From an uncultured Pelagibacteraceae bacterium (GTDB lineage Bacteria; Pseudomonadota; Alphaproteobacteria; Pelagibacterales; Pelagibacteraceae): a DNA stretch of 64,000 bases. This document shows positions 18,403 through 28,069 of the stretch, one piece after another (the stretch's first letter is position 1; every line of letters begins with the position of its first letter). The stretch covers positions 1-64,000 of the forward strand of contig CACEKE010000001.1 of assembly GCA_902560075.1 (NCBI GenBank), written 5' to 3'. Under the pieces are notes generated by a model. The model searched no databases. It saw nothing but the letters and a program-made list of their open reading frames with translations, and was not told the origin of the DNA. A program made the position numbers and the translations under genes.

Positions 18403-19127
18403 TAAATTAATTTTTTAAAGAATCTTTTAAATCTTATTGAATTTTTCCACTTTGTAAAATTAAAGATGCTCGCAACCCTCGGGTCAGAGGAAAAAAATAA
18501 GATTTGTGCTTTTCCTACGAGATTATTTTGATGGACATATCCTACCTCATCTAAAAATCTACTATCCTTTGAACAATCTCTGTTATCTCCTAAGAAAAAA
18601 AAATGATTTTCTGGAACTATATATTTTTCTGAGTTCATAAATGTGTAATCTTTTCTATATGAAGCTAAATAATTTTTTCCATTAGGTAATTTTTCTTCAT
18701 AAGTAATAACTTCAATTTTCTTTGGACCACAATACAGCTCATCAGATTTACTTATTACAGTTCTAAAAATTTGATTATTATTTAAATATATTTCGCCATC
18801 AATAAATTGGATTACATCGCCAGGTAATCCTACTAATCTTTTAATGTAGTCAGTTCTATTATCTGCGGGAGTTTTAAAAACTATTATATCACCCCTACTC
18901 GGTTTTGAATTGAGAATTCTACCATCAAATATAGGTGGGCTAAAAGGAAATGAGTGTCTGCTATATCCGTAAGATAGTTTTGTAACAAATAATCTATCAC
19001 CAACTAATAAATTTGGTTCCATTGATGATGAAGGTATATAAAAAGGTTGAATTAATAATGAACGAATTATCACTGCAATAATTAGCGCATAAAATAATGT
19101 TTTTAAATTTTCAATAAACCATTTCAT
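18402..19127 (-). CDS. lepB: Signal peptidase I
   Basis: The 241-residue protein has one N-terminal membrane span (about 8-24), then IPSSSMEPNLLVGDRLFVTKLSYGY (about 31-55, catalytic Ser), YIKRLVGLPGDVI (about 92-104, catalytic Lys) and FFLGDNRDCSKDSR (about 175-188). It removes signal peptides in the inner membrane. It overlaps acpS by four bases and is next to rnc, the usual lepB-rnc order. Confidence 0.97.
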   Translation of the reverse strand: MKWFIENLKTLFYALIIAVIIRSLLIQPFYIPSSSMEPNLLVGDRLFVTKLSYGYSRHSFPFSPPIFDGRILNSKPSRGDIIVFKTPADNRTDYIKRLVGLPGDVIQFIDGEIYLNNNQIFRTVISKSDELYCGPKKIEVITYEEKLPNGKNYLASYRKDYTFMNSEKYIVPENHFFFLGDNRDCSKDSRFLDEVGYVHQNNLVGKAQILFFSSDPRVASIFNFTKWKNSIRFKRFFKKLI

Positions 19128-19519
19128 TTTAGGCTTTCATTAAGTATTACGTAAGCGATGGAGTATCTCTTTTCATCAGATATAGATAAGTGTATTTCAT
19201 ATTTTTTTATTTTAAATTTTTTCTTTATAAATAATTGAATTTTTTTTTCTAACTCGATAAATGGCTGGCCTTTGCGATTGTTAATTATTGTAATATCATT
19301 GAATTTGAAACCTTTTGATAAACCAGTTCCAATTGCTTTTAAAAAAGCCTCTTTAGCGGCAAACCTTTTAGCAAAATAATTAGTTTTGTTTACTCGTTTG
19401 TTTTTTGCGATGTCTTTTTCTTTAGTAGAAAATATTTTATTAACAAAATTTTTATTCTTTACAGCTTTTTCTATTCTTCTGTTTTCAACAATATCAACAC
19501 CGTTTCCTAATATTCTCAT
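19124..19519 (-). CDS. acpS: Holo-[acyl-carrier-protein] synthase
   Basis: The 131-residue protein has the AcpS pair of motifs: GNGVDIVENRRIEKA (5-19, Mg-binding Asp) and YFAKRFAAKEAFLKAIGTGL (about 48-67). It attaches 4'-phosphopantetheine to acyl carrier protein. The surrounding order pdxJ-acpS-lepB is conserved in proteobacteria. It lies one base after pdxJ. Confidence 0.96.
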   Translation of the reverse strand: MRILGNGVDIVENRRIEKAVKNKNFVNKIFSTKEKDIAKNKRVNKTNYFAKRFAAKEAFLKAIGTGLSKGFKFNDITIINNRKGQPFIELEKKIQLFIKKKFKIKKYEIHLSISDEKRYSIAYVILNESLK

Positions 19520-19520
19520 T

Positions 19521-20237
19521 TTATCTACAAATACTCTTAAATACTTTAATAGTTTTCTTTAAACCAAAAAAAACTGACTCACCTATTATAAAATGTCCAA
19601 TATTAAATTCTTTTATCCCTTTTATTTTAGAAAGAATTTTAGCAGTTTTATAATCCATCCCATGACCTGCGTGAACCTCAAGACCTAAATTATCAGCATA
19701 TTTAACTACTTTAATAATTTTCCTCAATTCACTTTTATAAAATTTATTTTTTTTTATTAAATTTGAAATTCGACCTGTATGTATTTCAATACAATCAACA
19801 TTTAAATCTTTTGACAATCTTACGTCTTTAATAGATGGATTTATAAACAAACTTGTCCGTATTTTATTATTATTTAAAACATCAATAATTTTTTTTATTT
19901 TTTTATTATTATTATTTAAATTTAATCCACCCTCTGTAGTAATTTCACTTCTTTTTTCTGGCACCAAACAAACAAAATTTGGTTTATTTTTTAAAGCTAA
20001 TTTTAATATTTTTAAATCAGCTGCCATTTCTAAATTTAAAGGAATTTTTTTATTAGAAGATATTTTTTTAAGATCTAAATCTTTAATATGCCTTCTATCT
20101 TCTCTTAAATGAATGGTGATTGAGTCTGCCCCACATTTCATTGCATATATAGCTGCTTTATAGGGAACTGGGTGCTCCTCACCTCTAGCATTTCGGATAG
20201 TAGCGATATGGTCAATATTTACTCCTAATCTAATCAT
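19521..20237 (-). CDS. pdxJ: Pyridoxine 5'-phosphate synthase PdxJ
   Basis: The 238-residue TIM-barrel protein begins IRLGVNIDHIATIRNARGEEHP, the PdxJ start, and contains ADSITIHLREDRRHI (35-49) and EVHAGHGMDYKTAK near 188-201. It makes pyridoxine phosphate; the PLP cofactor is used by MetY and GlyA in this window. It overlaps pyrE by four bases. Confidence 0.97.
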   Translation of the reverse strand: MIRLGVNIDHIATIRNARGEEHPVPYKAAIYAMKCGADSITIHLREDRRHIKDLDLKKISSNKKIPLNLEMAADLKILKLALKNKPNFVCLVPEKRSEITTEGGLNLNNNNKKIKKIIDVLNNNKIRTSLFINPSIKDVRLSKDLNVDCIEIHTGRISNLIKKNKFYKSELRKIIKVVKYADNLGLEVHAGHGMDYKTAKILSKIKGIKEFNIGHFIIGESVFFGLKKTIKVFKSICR

Positions 20238-20824
20238 TTTAAAAATCTACTCCCTGGTGTAGTAATCGGAATTTGTTTAAGAGTATAAGGAATATTTTTT
20301 TTTTTAAAAACAGGCACTTTAATCTTTAATTGAGATATAATTGGCTTACTTTTTATTTTAAGATTTTTTTTTTCCGATCTGTTAATTAATGATGCAAATC
20401 CCAATAATTTTGCGTTAGATTTTTTTACTAATTCTGAACATTCTAAACTAGACCCGCCAGTTGTTATTACATCCTCAATAATTAAAACTTTAGAGTTTCT
20501 TTTAATGTTAAACCCCCTTCTTAATTTAAATTTGCCTTTGACCCTTTCAGCAAAGATTGTTTCTATTTTTAAAAGTCTACCTATTTCATATCCAATTACG
20601 ATACCACCTATTGCTGGTGCTAGAATTAAATCAATTTTTTTAAATTTTTTCTTAATTTTTTTACTTAAGGATAAACAAAGTTTTGATGCAAGATGAGGAT
20701 GACTCAAAACTTTTGCACATTGAATATAAATTGGAGAATGTAAACCTGATGATAAAACAAAGTGTCCTTCTAATAATGCATTAGTTTTTCTTAAAACTTT
20801 CAAGGAGTTTTTTAAAGAAAGCAT
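20234..20824 (-). CDS. pyrE: Orotate phosphoribosyltransferase
   Basis: The 196-residue protein has NALLEGHFVLSSGLHSPIYIQC (about 15-36), AERVKGKFKLRRGF and the PRPP-binding VLIIEDVITTGGSS (about 112-125). It makes orotidine monophosphate in pyrimidine synthesis, together with pyrB at 38547. The start lies 44 bases inside the end of rsh in another frame; the next candidate start (TTG at 20803) is also inside, so the overlap is real. Order rsh-pyrE-pdxJ is common in alphaproteobacteria. Confidence 0.95.
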   Translation of the reverse strand: MLSLKNSLKVLRKTNALLEGHFVLSSGLHSPIYIQCAKVLSHPHLASKLCLSLSKKIKKKFKKIDLILAPAIGGIVIGYEIGRLLKIETIFAERVKGKFKLRRGFNIKRNSKVLIIEDVITTGGSSLECSELVKKSNAKLLGFASLINRSEKKNLKIKSKPIISQLKIKVPVFKKKNIPYTLKQIPITTPGSRFLK

Positions 20825-22526
20825 ATTTACTATTTTTGTGTCTAATTATTTTAAAGCTATATTCTTTTTGTTTTAGCTGACTAATTAGATTTGTAAAGTT
20901 TTTCAAATCATTGATAAGTAGATTAAAATGAAAATTTATCGTACTTTTAGTCTTTTCGACCATTTCTACACTTGTTATATTTACATTATGACTACCTATT
21001 AGAGTAGTAACTTCTCCTAAAACACCTGGTTTATCAAATAGCGATATCCATAGTGTAGTATTATATTTTTTATTCCTAGCTGTTCCGTTAGTTTCTCTAT
21101 ATTGCCAATATCGTCTGATTGCAGCTCTTGCTTTACCGGTTTTGGCAGTGCTTACCCAATGTAAAGATGGGGATACCTTTTTTGATGTTATAATTTTCAC
21201 AACATCTCCATTAATTAAAACTGATTGCATATCACTTTCTTTCCCATTTATTTCACATCCAACTGCCTTATCACCGATTTTTGTATGAACAGCATAAGCA
21301 AAATCTATTGGAGTAGCATTTTTTGGCAATTTAATTACAGATCCTTTTGGAGTAAAACAGAAAACGTTTTCTTGAAACATTTGGAGTTTCGTAAATTCAT
21401 AAGAATCCTCTGGGTTTTCATTCTTATCAATAATTTCTACTAAATCAGCTAACCAATCATATTCTTTCCATGTTAAGGAACTAAATTTTTCTGATGACTT
21501 ATATTTCCAGTGAGATGCAATACCTCTTTGAGCATACTCATGCATTTGCATAGTTCTAAGTTGTATTTCTATTGGTCTCTTATTTGGTCCAATTACGGCT
21601 GTATGTAGTGACTGATAATTATTTATTTTTGGCGAAGAAATATAATCTTTAAACCTACCTGGTATACAATTCCAATTATTATGAAATACACCTAGTGCTT
21701 TGTAGCACTGATCTACATCCTCTAATATAATTCTAAATCCAATTATATCTGTCATCTGCTCAAGAGATGTTCTTTTTTTTTGAACTTTTTTCCATAAAGA
21801 AAAAGGAGTTTTCTCTCTTCCAAAAATTTTGCAATTTATATCCTTTTCTGCAAGGAGATTTTTTAATTCATCGGATACTGTATTAAAATTCATCTCATTG
21901 GTTTCTTTTATATTGCTTAATCTATCCTTAATTAATTTTCGAGCCTCAGGATTTAATACTTCAAAACATAAATCTTCTAATTCATCTTTAATTCTATTCA
22001 TTCCCATTCTATCAGCTAATGGTGCATATATTTCCATTGTTTCTTTTGCTTTTCTTATTTGCTTATCCTTGCTAGCAACAAATTGTATTGTCCTCATATT
22101 ATGGAGTCTGTCAGCAAGTTTGACCAATAAAACTCTTATATCCTTTGAAGTGGCAAGAATTAATTTTCTAAAATTCTCAGCCTTAGAATTTGATGCAGCT
22201 TGATTTTCAAAAACAGAAATTTTGGTAACTCCATCGACCAAATCGGCAACCTCTTTTCCAAATTCTTTTTCTATAGTTTTGTAAGTGGCATGAGTGTCCT
22301 CTATGGTATCATGTAACAAACCTGTAGCAATTGTTGCACTGTCTAATTTTAATTCTGTCAGTATATTCGCAACAGCCACGGGATGAATTATGTATGGTGA
22401 ACCCTCGTCTCTTTTTTGCTTCTCGTGTGCTTTCAATGCAAAGTCATATGCTTTTGATAAAGTCTCTGGATTTAAAAACCTATTGTAGGATTTTACTTTA
22501 TTAATTAAATCATCTGGTTTAAGCAT
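20781..22526 (-). CDS. Bifunctional (p)ppGpp synthetase/hydrolase of the RelA/SpoT family, shortened C-terminus
   Basis: The 581-residue protein has the HD hydrolase domain (His48; HDTIEDT at 72-78; VKLADRLHNMRT at 135-146), the synthetase (GREKTPFSLWKK, 236-247; YQSLHT, 304-309; EIQLRT, 320-325), a TGS domain (about 388-450) and an ACT domain (about 490-565). After TGS it passes almost directly to ACT, so the helical and conserved-cysteine modules of 700-residue SpoT/Rel proteins are missing. Both activities look intact. It would set (p)ppGpp levels in response to starvation. The start is 19 bases after folK; rpoZ, often between them, is absent. Confidence 0.95.
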   Translation of the reverse strand: MLKPDDLINKVKSYNRFLNPETLSKAYDFALKAHEKQKRDEGSPYIIHPVAVANILTELKLDSATIATGLLHDTIEDTHATYKTIEKEFGKEVADLVDGVTKISVFENQAASNSKAENFRKLILATSKDIRVLLVKLADRLHNMRTIQFVASKDKQIRKAKETMEIYAPLADRMGMNRIKDELEDLCFEVLNPEARKLIKDRLSNIKETNEMNFNTVSDELKNLLAEKDINCKIFGREKTPFSLWKKVQKKRTSLEQMTDIIGFRIILEDVDQCYKALGVFHNNWNCIPGRFKDYISSPKINNYQSLHTAVIGPNKRPIEIQLRTMQMHEYAQRGIASHWKYKSSEKFSSLTWKEYDWLADLVEIIDKNENPEDSYEFTKLQMFQENVFCFTPKGSVIKLPKNATPIDFAYAVHTKIGDKAVGCEINGKESDMQSVLINGDVVKIITSKKVSPSLHWVSTAKTGKARAAIRRYWQYRETNGTARNKKYNTTLWISLFDKPGVLGEVTTLIGSHNVNITSVEMVEKTKSTINFHFNLLINDLKNFTNLISQLKQKEYSFKIIRHKNSKYAFFKKLLESFKKN

Positions 22527-22545
22527 AATTACTTATACCATTAAA

Positions 22546-23112
22546 TCACATAACTTTAATAGCTGTTATGCTACTTAATGGTAATTTTGACATTAATTCT
22601 GTTATTTTTTGCTTAGTTTTAGGATGCTTCCAGTGGTTACAAATTTCAAAAAGTGGCAATAATACAAAATTTCTAACTGACATTCTCGGGTGAGGTACTA
22701 TCAAAAAGTCTTTTTTAATCTTAATCGAATAATTTTTTTGATTGTAATCTATTATATCTATATCACAGACTCTAGGTGAATTTCTTGGGCCTGGAGTTCT
22801 TCCAATTAATTTTTCAATATTTTTTAAATTTAAAAAAAGATTTGGAAGGGATAAATCTGTATTAATTTTTAGAACAATATTTAAATACTTTGGAAGATTT
22901 GTGTTTGGCCATGATGGTGTTTCATAAAATGAAGAACTTTTTAAAATATTCATTTTATGAAATAGTATTAAATTTTTTGTCTTCTCAATATTTATGATAC
23001 GATCACCCAAATTAGATCCTATGGATAAATATGCGGTATTAACTACTTTTTCTAAAATATCTTGCCTTTTCTCTATTCCAGTCTCTAGTTTTTTTTGTTT
23101 GTCTTTTATCAT
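22546..23112 (-). CDS. folK: 2-amino-4-hydroxy-6-hydroxymethyldihydropteridine pyrophosphokinase
   Basis: The 188-residue protein has [13 protein letters not shown] (27-39), [19 protein letters not shown] (about 60-78) and the signature [20 protein letters not shown] (about 104-123). HPPK makes the pterin diphosphate for folate, which the one-carbon enzymes here use. The first 22 residues precede the usual start and overlap the end of smpB by 74 bases in another frame; no ATG, GTG or TTG codon lies between the ATG at 23112 and the conserved core, so this start stands. Confidence 0.92.
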   Translation of the reverse strand: MIKDKQKKLETGIEKRQDILEKVVNTAYLSIGSNLGDRIINIEKTKNLILFHKMNILKSSSFYETPSWPNTNLPKYLNIVLKINTDLSLPNLFLNLKNIEKLIGRTPGPRNSPRVCDIDIIDYNQKNYSIKIKKDFLIVPHPRMSVRNFVLLPLFEICNHWKHPKTKQKITELMSKLPLSSITAIKVM

Positions 23113-23509
23113 GCATTTTTTTTCCTTTAGCTACTGCAATTTCAACTTTTGCTTTACCTTTCTTAAAATACATTTTGGTAGGAACCAATGTAAATCCATC
23201 TTCGTTCATTCTTCCAATTAGCTTATTAATTTCCTTTTTATTAAATAATAATTTTCTCTCAGCATATGGATTATGGTTTATGTAACTAGCAGCTTTATAT
23301 AATGGAATATGTGAATTGATTAGATAAATCTCTCCATTTTTTTCTACTGCATAGGACTCAGCAATATTAACTTTGCCTTGTCTGACAGATTTTATCTCAG
23401 ACCCTTTTAAAACTATTCCCGCTTCAATCAGATCGTTAAAGAGGTAATTGAAACTAGCTTTTCTATTATATGAAATTATCTTCAAACCATTATTGGTTTT
23501 TTTTTTCAT
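23039..23509 (-). CDS. smpB: SsrA-binding protein SmpB
   Basis: The 156-residue protein contains [35 protein letters not shown] (about 15-49), [15 protein letters not shown] (about 68-82) and a basic C-terminal tail ([14 protein letters not shown]), the SmpB pattern. With tmRNA it rescues stalled ribosomes. It overlaps dapA by one base. The C-terminal tail codes partly over the start of folK. Confidence 0.97.
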   Translation of the reverse strand: MKKKTNNGLKIISYNRKASFNYLFNDLIEAGIVLKGSEIKSVRQGKVNIAESYAVEKNGEIYLINSHIPLYKAASYINHNPYAERKLLFNKKEINKLIGRMNEDGFTLVPTKMYFKKGKAKVEIAVAKGKKMHDKRQTKKTRDWNREKARYFRKSS

Positions 23510-24390
23510 TATATTAATTCTGCAGACTTTAATGCTTTCTTTACTACTTCCTCTGTATCTTTATTAATATTTACTAGCGGTAATCTTATTTCATCACTAC
23601 ACAAACCTAAAAGTTTTGCTGCATACTTAACAGGTGCGGGATTGCTTTCAATGAAAAGTGATTTATGCACAGGTTGTAAAATTTTATCGATTTTTTGAGC
23701 TTCTTTTAACTCGTTATCTAAATTTGATTTAGAAAATTTTTGCATATCAGAACATAACTTTGGCGCAATATTTGCAGTAACAGAAATAACACCTACACCA
23801 CCTCTTTTATTGAATTCTAAAGCTAAACCATCTTCGCCAGTTAGCTGAATAAATTCATTTCCTAATTTTTTTATTGTTTGATCTAATCTATCTAAATCTC
23901 CTGTAGCATCTTTAACTCCAGCAATATTTTTTAATTCAAATAATCTTGCCATAGTGTCAACGGACATATCTATTACACATCGGCTAGGTATATTATAAAT
24001 TATGATTGGTAGATTGGTATTATCATTAATTTTTTTATAATGTTGATATAAACCTTCCTGAGTAGGCTTATTGTAATATGGCGTTACTACAAGCACTCCG
24101 TCAGCACCTGCTTTTTCAGCGTGTTTAGTTAAGGCAACAGCTTCTTCGGTTGAATTTGAGCCTGTACCAGCAATTACAGGAATTTTTCCATTTGACTCTT
24201 TAATACAAATTTCAATGACTTTCTCGTGTTCATCATGACTTAAAGTTGGAGACTCACCAGTTGTCCCGGCTGGAACTAAACCATTTGTTCCATTTTCTAA
24301 ATGAAAATTAATTAGTTTTAAATAAGCTTCTTCATCTAGCTTATTATTCTTAAATGGGGTAACAATAGCAACATTTGATCCTTTAAACAT
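23509..24390 (-). CDS. dapA: 4-hydroxy-tetrahydrodipicolinate synthase
   Basis: The 293-residue TIM-barrel protein has [14 protein letters not shown] (42-55), [19 protein letters not shown] (about 100-118), IIYNIPSR (about 130-137) and GVKDATGDL with the Schiff-base Lys (about 157-165). It condenses pyruvate and aspartate semialdehyde to start lysine and diaminopimelate synthesis. It is divergent from the lytic transglycosylase gene across a 40-base gap, a common alphaproteobacterial layout with smpB following. Confidence 0.97.
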   Translation of the reverse strand: MFKGSNVAIVTPFKNNKLDEEAYLKLINFHLENGTNGLVPAGTTGESPTLSHDEHEKVIEICIKESNGKIPVIAGTGSNSTEEAVALTKHAEKAGADGVLVVTPYYNKPTQEGLYQHYKKINDNTNLPIIIYNIPSRCVIDMSVDTMARLFELKNIAGVKDATGDLDRLDQTIKKLGNEFIQLTGEDGLALEFNKRGGVGVISVTANIAPKLCSDMQKFSKSNLDNELKEAQKIDKILQPVHKSLFIESNPAPVKYAAKLLGLCSDEIRLPLVNINKDTEEVVKKALKSAELI

Positions 24391-24430
24391 AAATATTTAT
24401 AACATAGTTTGTAGAATCGTTTGATATTTT

Positions 24431-26656
24431 ATGAAAGATAAATCTAAGAAAATATTGTTAATAATCCTTATTTTTTTAATTATACCTCATACATCTACTT
24501 CAGCAGACTTAATTATTCCAAAGAAAAAACCAGATATAGCCAAAGAAAATATAAAAAAAAATAAATTTAGCAATTTTTTAATACCTTTAAAAAAACCATC
24601 ACAAAAACAAACAGATAAAGACATTTTAATTACAAAACCAGAAAAAAAGGAGCAAAAAAAAATTGTAGATGGAATAATTTTACCAAAATCCAAACCCTTA
24701 GTTGTTAAGAAAGATAAAGCTGTAGTACAAAAAAAATCAAAATATTTTTCCGAAAAAGATTTTAATTATGCAAGACAAGCATTAAAGCTTATGGAAAAAA
24801 GAAATTGGGCTGAGGCTGAAAAAATAGCGAAGAGAGCAAAAAATAAATCAATTTATAATTTTATACAATGGAGACACTTGATCACAACAGGAAATACTGC
24901 AACGTTTTTTGATTACAAAAATTTTATAGAAAGAAATGGTGATTATCCAAGAATGGGTAGAGTAAAATATCTTTCAGAACACAAATTATCAACAGAGATA
25001 ATGTCCCCAAAAAGAATAATTAAATATTTTGAAATAGAGAAACCTTTAAGTGGTTTTGGAGAAATTATTCTTGGTGAAAGCTATATTTCTATTGGAGAAA
25101 CAAATAAAGGTATTGATTTAATTAAAAAGGGTTGGATTACTGCAGATCTTTCTAAAACAGAATTAAGATCTTTTAGAAAAAAATATAAAAAATATTTAAC
25201 TAAAGACGATTATATTAAGAGAGCTGATTACTTAGCATGGGAAAATAAATATTGGGATCTTAAAAGAATGTTAAGATATTTACCCAAAGATGAACAATTA
25301 TTATATACGGCAAGACAACTTTTGATGAGTAAATCTTACGGTGTAGACAATGCAATTAATAATGTTCCAACACATTTAAAAAATGATGCTGGTTTGAATT
25401 ATGATAGATTAAAATGGAGACGTAAAAGAGGAAGAGTTGAAAGTTCTTTAGAAATTTTAATGAAAATTAAAAATACTAAAGACTATATGGTTAGACCTGA
25501 CAAATGGTGGAAGGAAAGATCAATAATAGCAAGATCACTTATTTATAAAAAAAAATTTACAACTGCTTATAAATTGGCAAGCAAACATGGATTAACCGAG
25601 GGTCCTGAATTTGCCGATGCTGAATGGATGAGTGGGTGGATTGCATTAAGTTTTTTAAATGATCCATTGTTAGCAATTGATCATTTCACAAAATTTTATG
25701 AAAATGTAGGATATCCTATAAGTTTATCAAGAGGAGCTTATTGGTTAGGAAGATCAAATGAAATTTTAGGAAATGATAATGAAGCAAATAAATGGTATAA
25801 AGAAAGTTCTAAATTTTTAACCACATATTATGGACAATTGTCTCACTTAAAAATTTTTCCAAATAAACCTTTCGTTTTAAACGAATTAATGGAAGTAGAT
25901 AAAGATTTAGCAGAAAATTTTTACAAAAAAGATTTGGTAAAAATAGTATATTTATTAGATGAATTAAATAAAGATAAATACACAAAACATATATTAAGAT
26001 TTCTTGCAAATGAAAATATTGAATTAGGTAGCGAGGTATTAGCAGCCAAACTAGCTACTGATATATCTAGATTTGATTTTGCAATTCAAGTTTCAAAAAT
26101 TGCTTCTTATCAAAAAAGATTTCATAATAAATATAATTATCCAATTATAAGCACTCCTAAATACATAAATAAAAGAAAAATTCCTGAGGCTGCTTTTATT
26201 TTATCAATTATTAGGCAAGAAAGTGAATTTGATACTTCAGCAAACAGCTCAGCAGGTGCGAGAGGGTTAATGCAATTGATGACTTACACCGCTAAAACTG
26301 TAGCTAAGCAAGCAAACATGACTTACTCCAAATCTAGATTAACAAAGGACCCAGAGTACAATATAAATCTTGGTTCACATTATATAGCGGGCCTAATACT
26401 TGAATATGACGGAGCCTATCCATTTGCAATAGCAGCTTACAATGCTGGGCCTAAGAGAGTTAGGTATTGGAAAAAAATAAATAAAAACCCTCAAAAGGGA
26501 CAAATAGATTATGTTGATTGGATAGAGTTAATTAAATTTAAAGAAACTAGAAATTATGTCCAAAGAGTATTAGAGAATTATAATGTTTATAGATACATTT
26601 TGGAGCAAAAACCAATATTAGTTAAAGACTTCTTTAAAAGTGAGCCTTTGTACTAA
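24431..26656 (+). CDS. Soluble-type lytic murein transglycosylase
   Basis: The 741-residue protein has an N-terminal signal peptide (about 1-25), a Lys-rich linker with repeated PKKKPD / PLKKPS / PKSKP motifs (about 28-90), a long helical superhelix, and a C-terminal SLT domain from about residue 580 with IRQESEFDTSANSSAGARGLMQL, where the Glu of RQES is catalytic. It would cut peptidoglycan glycan strands in the periplasm. The stop codon abuts the 3' CCA end of the tRNA-Ser gene on the opposite strand. Confidence 0.92.
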   Translation: MKDKSKKILLIILIFLIIPHTSTSADLIIPKKKPDIAKENIKKNKFSNFLIPLKKPSQKQTDKDILITKPEKKEQKKIVDGIILPKSKPLVVKKDKAVVQKKSKYFSEKDFNYARQALKLMEKRNWAEAEKIAKRAKNKSIYNFIQWRHLITTGNTATFFDYKNFIERNGDYPRMGRVKYLSEHKLSTEIMSPKRIIKYFEIEKPLSGFGEIILGESYISIGETNKGIDLIKKGWITADLSKTELRSFRKKYKKYLTKDDYIKRADYLAWENKYWDLKRMLRYLPKDEQLLYTARQLLMSKSYGVDNAINNVPTHLKNDAGLNYDRLKWRRKRGRVESSLEILMKIKNTKDYMVRPDKWWKERSIIARSLIYKKKFTTAYKLASKHGLTEGPEFADAEWMSGWIALSFLNDPLLAIDHFTKFYENVGYPISLSRGAYWLGRSNEILGNDNEANKWYKESSKFLTTYYGQLSHLKIFPNKPFVLNELMEVDKDLAENFYKKDLVKIVYLLDELNKDKYTKHILRFLANENIELGSEVLAAKLATDISRFDFAIQVSKIASYQKRFHNKYNYPIISTPKYINKRKIPEAAFILSIIRQESEFDTSANSSAGARGLMQLMTYTAKTVAKQANMTYSKSRLTKDPEYNINLGSHYIAGLILEYDGAYPFAIAAYNAGPKRVRYWKKINKNPQKGQIDYVDWIELIKFKETRNYVQRVLENYNVYRYILEQKPILVKDFFKSEPLY

Positions 26657-26751
26657 TGGCGGAAGGAGAGGGATTCGAACCCTCGGTACACCTTTTCAAG
26701 CGTACGACGGTTTAGCAAACCGTTGGTTTAAACCAGCTCACCCATCCTTCC
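26657..26751 (-). tRNA. tRNA-Ser (GCU anticodon)
   Basis: The minus strand reads a 95-base class II tRNA. The acceptor stem GGAAGGA (26751-26745) pairs with TCCTTCC, the discriminator is G, and CCA is encoded at 26659-26657. The anticodon stem-loop GGTTTGCTAAACC gives anticodon GCU for AGC/AGU serine codons. A long variable arm and GGTTCGAATCC T-arm are present. The 3' end touches the stop codon of the convergent transglycosylase gene. Confidence 0.97.
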
Positions 26752-26767
26752 TTACATAATGTGTAAC

Positions 26768-26798
26768 TTGAAACCATTGAATATTCAATATTTATAAA
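26768..26798 (+). promoter_or_regulatory. Candidate promoter of the sarcosine oxidase operon
   Basis: TTGAAA at 26768-26773 and TATAAA at 26793-26798 resemble sigma-70 elements, with a 19-base spacer; a weaker TTTATA two bases earlier gives 17. The soxB ATG follows at 26816. The spacer is occupied by a perfect palindrome. Confidence 0.4.
26776..26789. promoter_or_regulatory. 14-base perfect palindrome, possible operator before soxB
   Basis: ATTGAATATTCAAT is its own reverse complement and lies between the candidate -35 and -10 elements of the sox operon, where a dimeric regulator could block or aid RNA polymerase. Such palindromes arise by chance in AT-rich DNA (roughly ten of this length could be expected in the window), so location is the main argument. 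Confidence 0.3.
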
Positions 26799-26815
26799 GT
26801 ATTTATGAGCAAAAT

Positions 26816-28069
26816 ATGAAAAATAAATACTCAATATTTTCGTTAATAAAAAACGCTTTAAGTGGACACGAAAATTGGCAAAGAGCTTGGAGAGATCCAG
26901 AGCCAAAAAAAGAATATGATGCAATAATCATTGGGGGTGGTGGTCATGGATTAGCGACAGCTTATTATTTAGCAAAAAAGCACAAATTGACAAATATTGC
27001 AGTTGTTGAAAAAGGATGGATTGGTGGTGGAAACACCGGTAGAAACACAACTATAATAAGATCAAATTATTTGTGGGATGCTAGTGCAGGACTTTACGAT
27101 CATGCTTTAAAAATTTGGGAAGGTTTATCTCAAGAACTTAATTACAATGTAATGTTTAGTCAGAGAGGAGTTATGAACCTTGCACACAATCTTCAAGACG
27201 TAAGAGATTTAAAAAGAAGAACACATGCAAATAGATTAAATGGAATTGATGCGGTATGGTTAAATACTGAGGAAGTTAAAAAGTTTTGTCCAATTATTAA
27301 TACTTCACCCGATATAAGATATCCAGTTTTAGGTGGAACATTACAAAAAAGAGCTGGAACTGCTAGACACGATGCAGTTGCATGGGGATATGCTAGAGGT
27401 GCTGATGCCATGGGAGTTGACATTATCCAAAATTGTGAAGTAAAAGGAATTAAAAGAAATGGCGATCAAGTAGAGGGAATAGAAACAACAAAAGGTTTTA
27501 TCAAATCAAAAAAAATCGGAGTAGTTGCAGCAGGTCACTCAAGTGTATTAGCAAACATGGCTGGTATAAGATTACCTTTAGAAAGTAAGCCACTTCAAGC
27601 CTTAGTATCTGAGCCTGTAAAACCAATTATTGATACGGTTGTTATGTCTAATGCTGTACACGCTTACGTAAGTCAATCAGATAAAGGCGAATTAGTTATT
27701 GGAGCTGGTACAGACTCTTATGTTTCGTATACTCAAAAAGGAAGTCACAATATTGTAGAGGAAACATTAAGAGCAATTTTGGAATTATATCCAATATTTA
27801 GTAGAATGAAAATGTTGAGACAATGGGGAGGAATTGTTGATATTTGTCCTGACGCAAGTCCAATCATCAGTAAAACTCAAATTAAAGGTCTATATTTTAA
27901 TTGTGGATGGGGTACCGGAGGATTTAAAGCGACACCAGGCTCAGGCGATTTATTTGCTCACACAATTGCGAACGATGAACCACATAAATTGAATGCGGCT
28001 TTCAATCTAAACAGATTTGTAAGTGGAGATCTTGTTGATGAACATGGTGCTGCTGCTGTTGCACACTAA
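26816..28069 (+). CDS. soxB: Sarcosine oxidase beta subunit (heterotetrameric)
   Basis: The 417-residue flavoprotein has a Rossmann FAD site [17 protein letters not shown] (37-53), [16 protein letters not shown] (70-85) and [16 protein letters not shown] (182-197); His185 in ARHDAVAW corresponds to the residue reported to carry covalent FMN in heterotetrameric enzymes. The beta subunit is where sarcosine is oxidised. First gene of soxBDAG, with one base overlapping soxD. In marine alphaproteobacteria this serves glycine betaine degradation (betaine to dimethylglycine to sarcosine to glycine). Confidence 0.96.
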   Translation: MKNKYSIFSLIKNALSGHENWQRAWRDPEPKKEYDAIIIGGGGHGLATAYYLAKKHKLTNIAVVEKGWIGGGNTGRNTTIIRSNYLWDASAGLYDHALKIWEGLSQELNYNVMFSQRGVMNLAHNLQDVRDLKRRTHANRLNGIDAVWLNTEEVKKFCPIINTSPDIRYPVLGGTLQKRAGTARHDAVAWGYARGADAMGVDIIQNCEVKGIKRNGDQVEGIETTKGFIKSKKIGVVAAGHSSVLANMAGIRLPLESKPLQALVSEPVKPIIDTVVMSNAVHAYVSQSDKGELVIGAGTDSYVSYTQKGSHNIVEETLRAILELYPIFSRMKMLRQWGGIVDICPDASPIISKTQIKGLYFNCGWGTGGFKATPGSGDLFAHTIANDEPHKLNAAFNLNRFVSGDLVDEHGAAAVAH

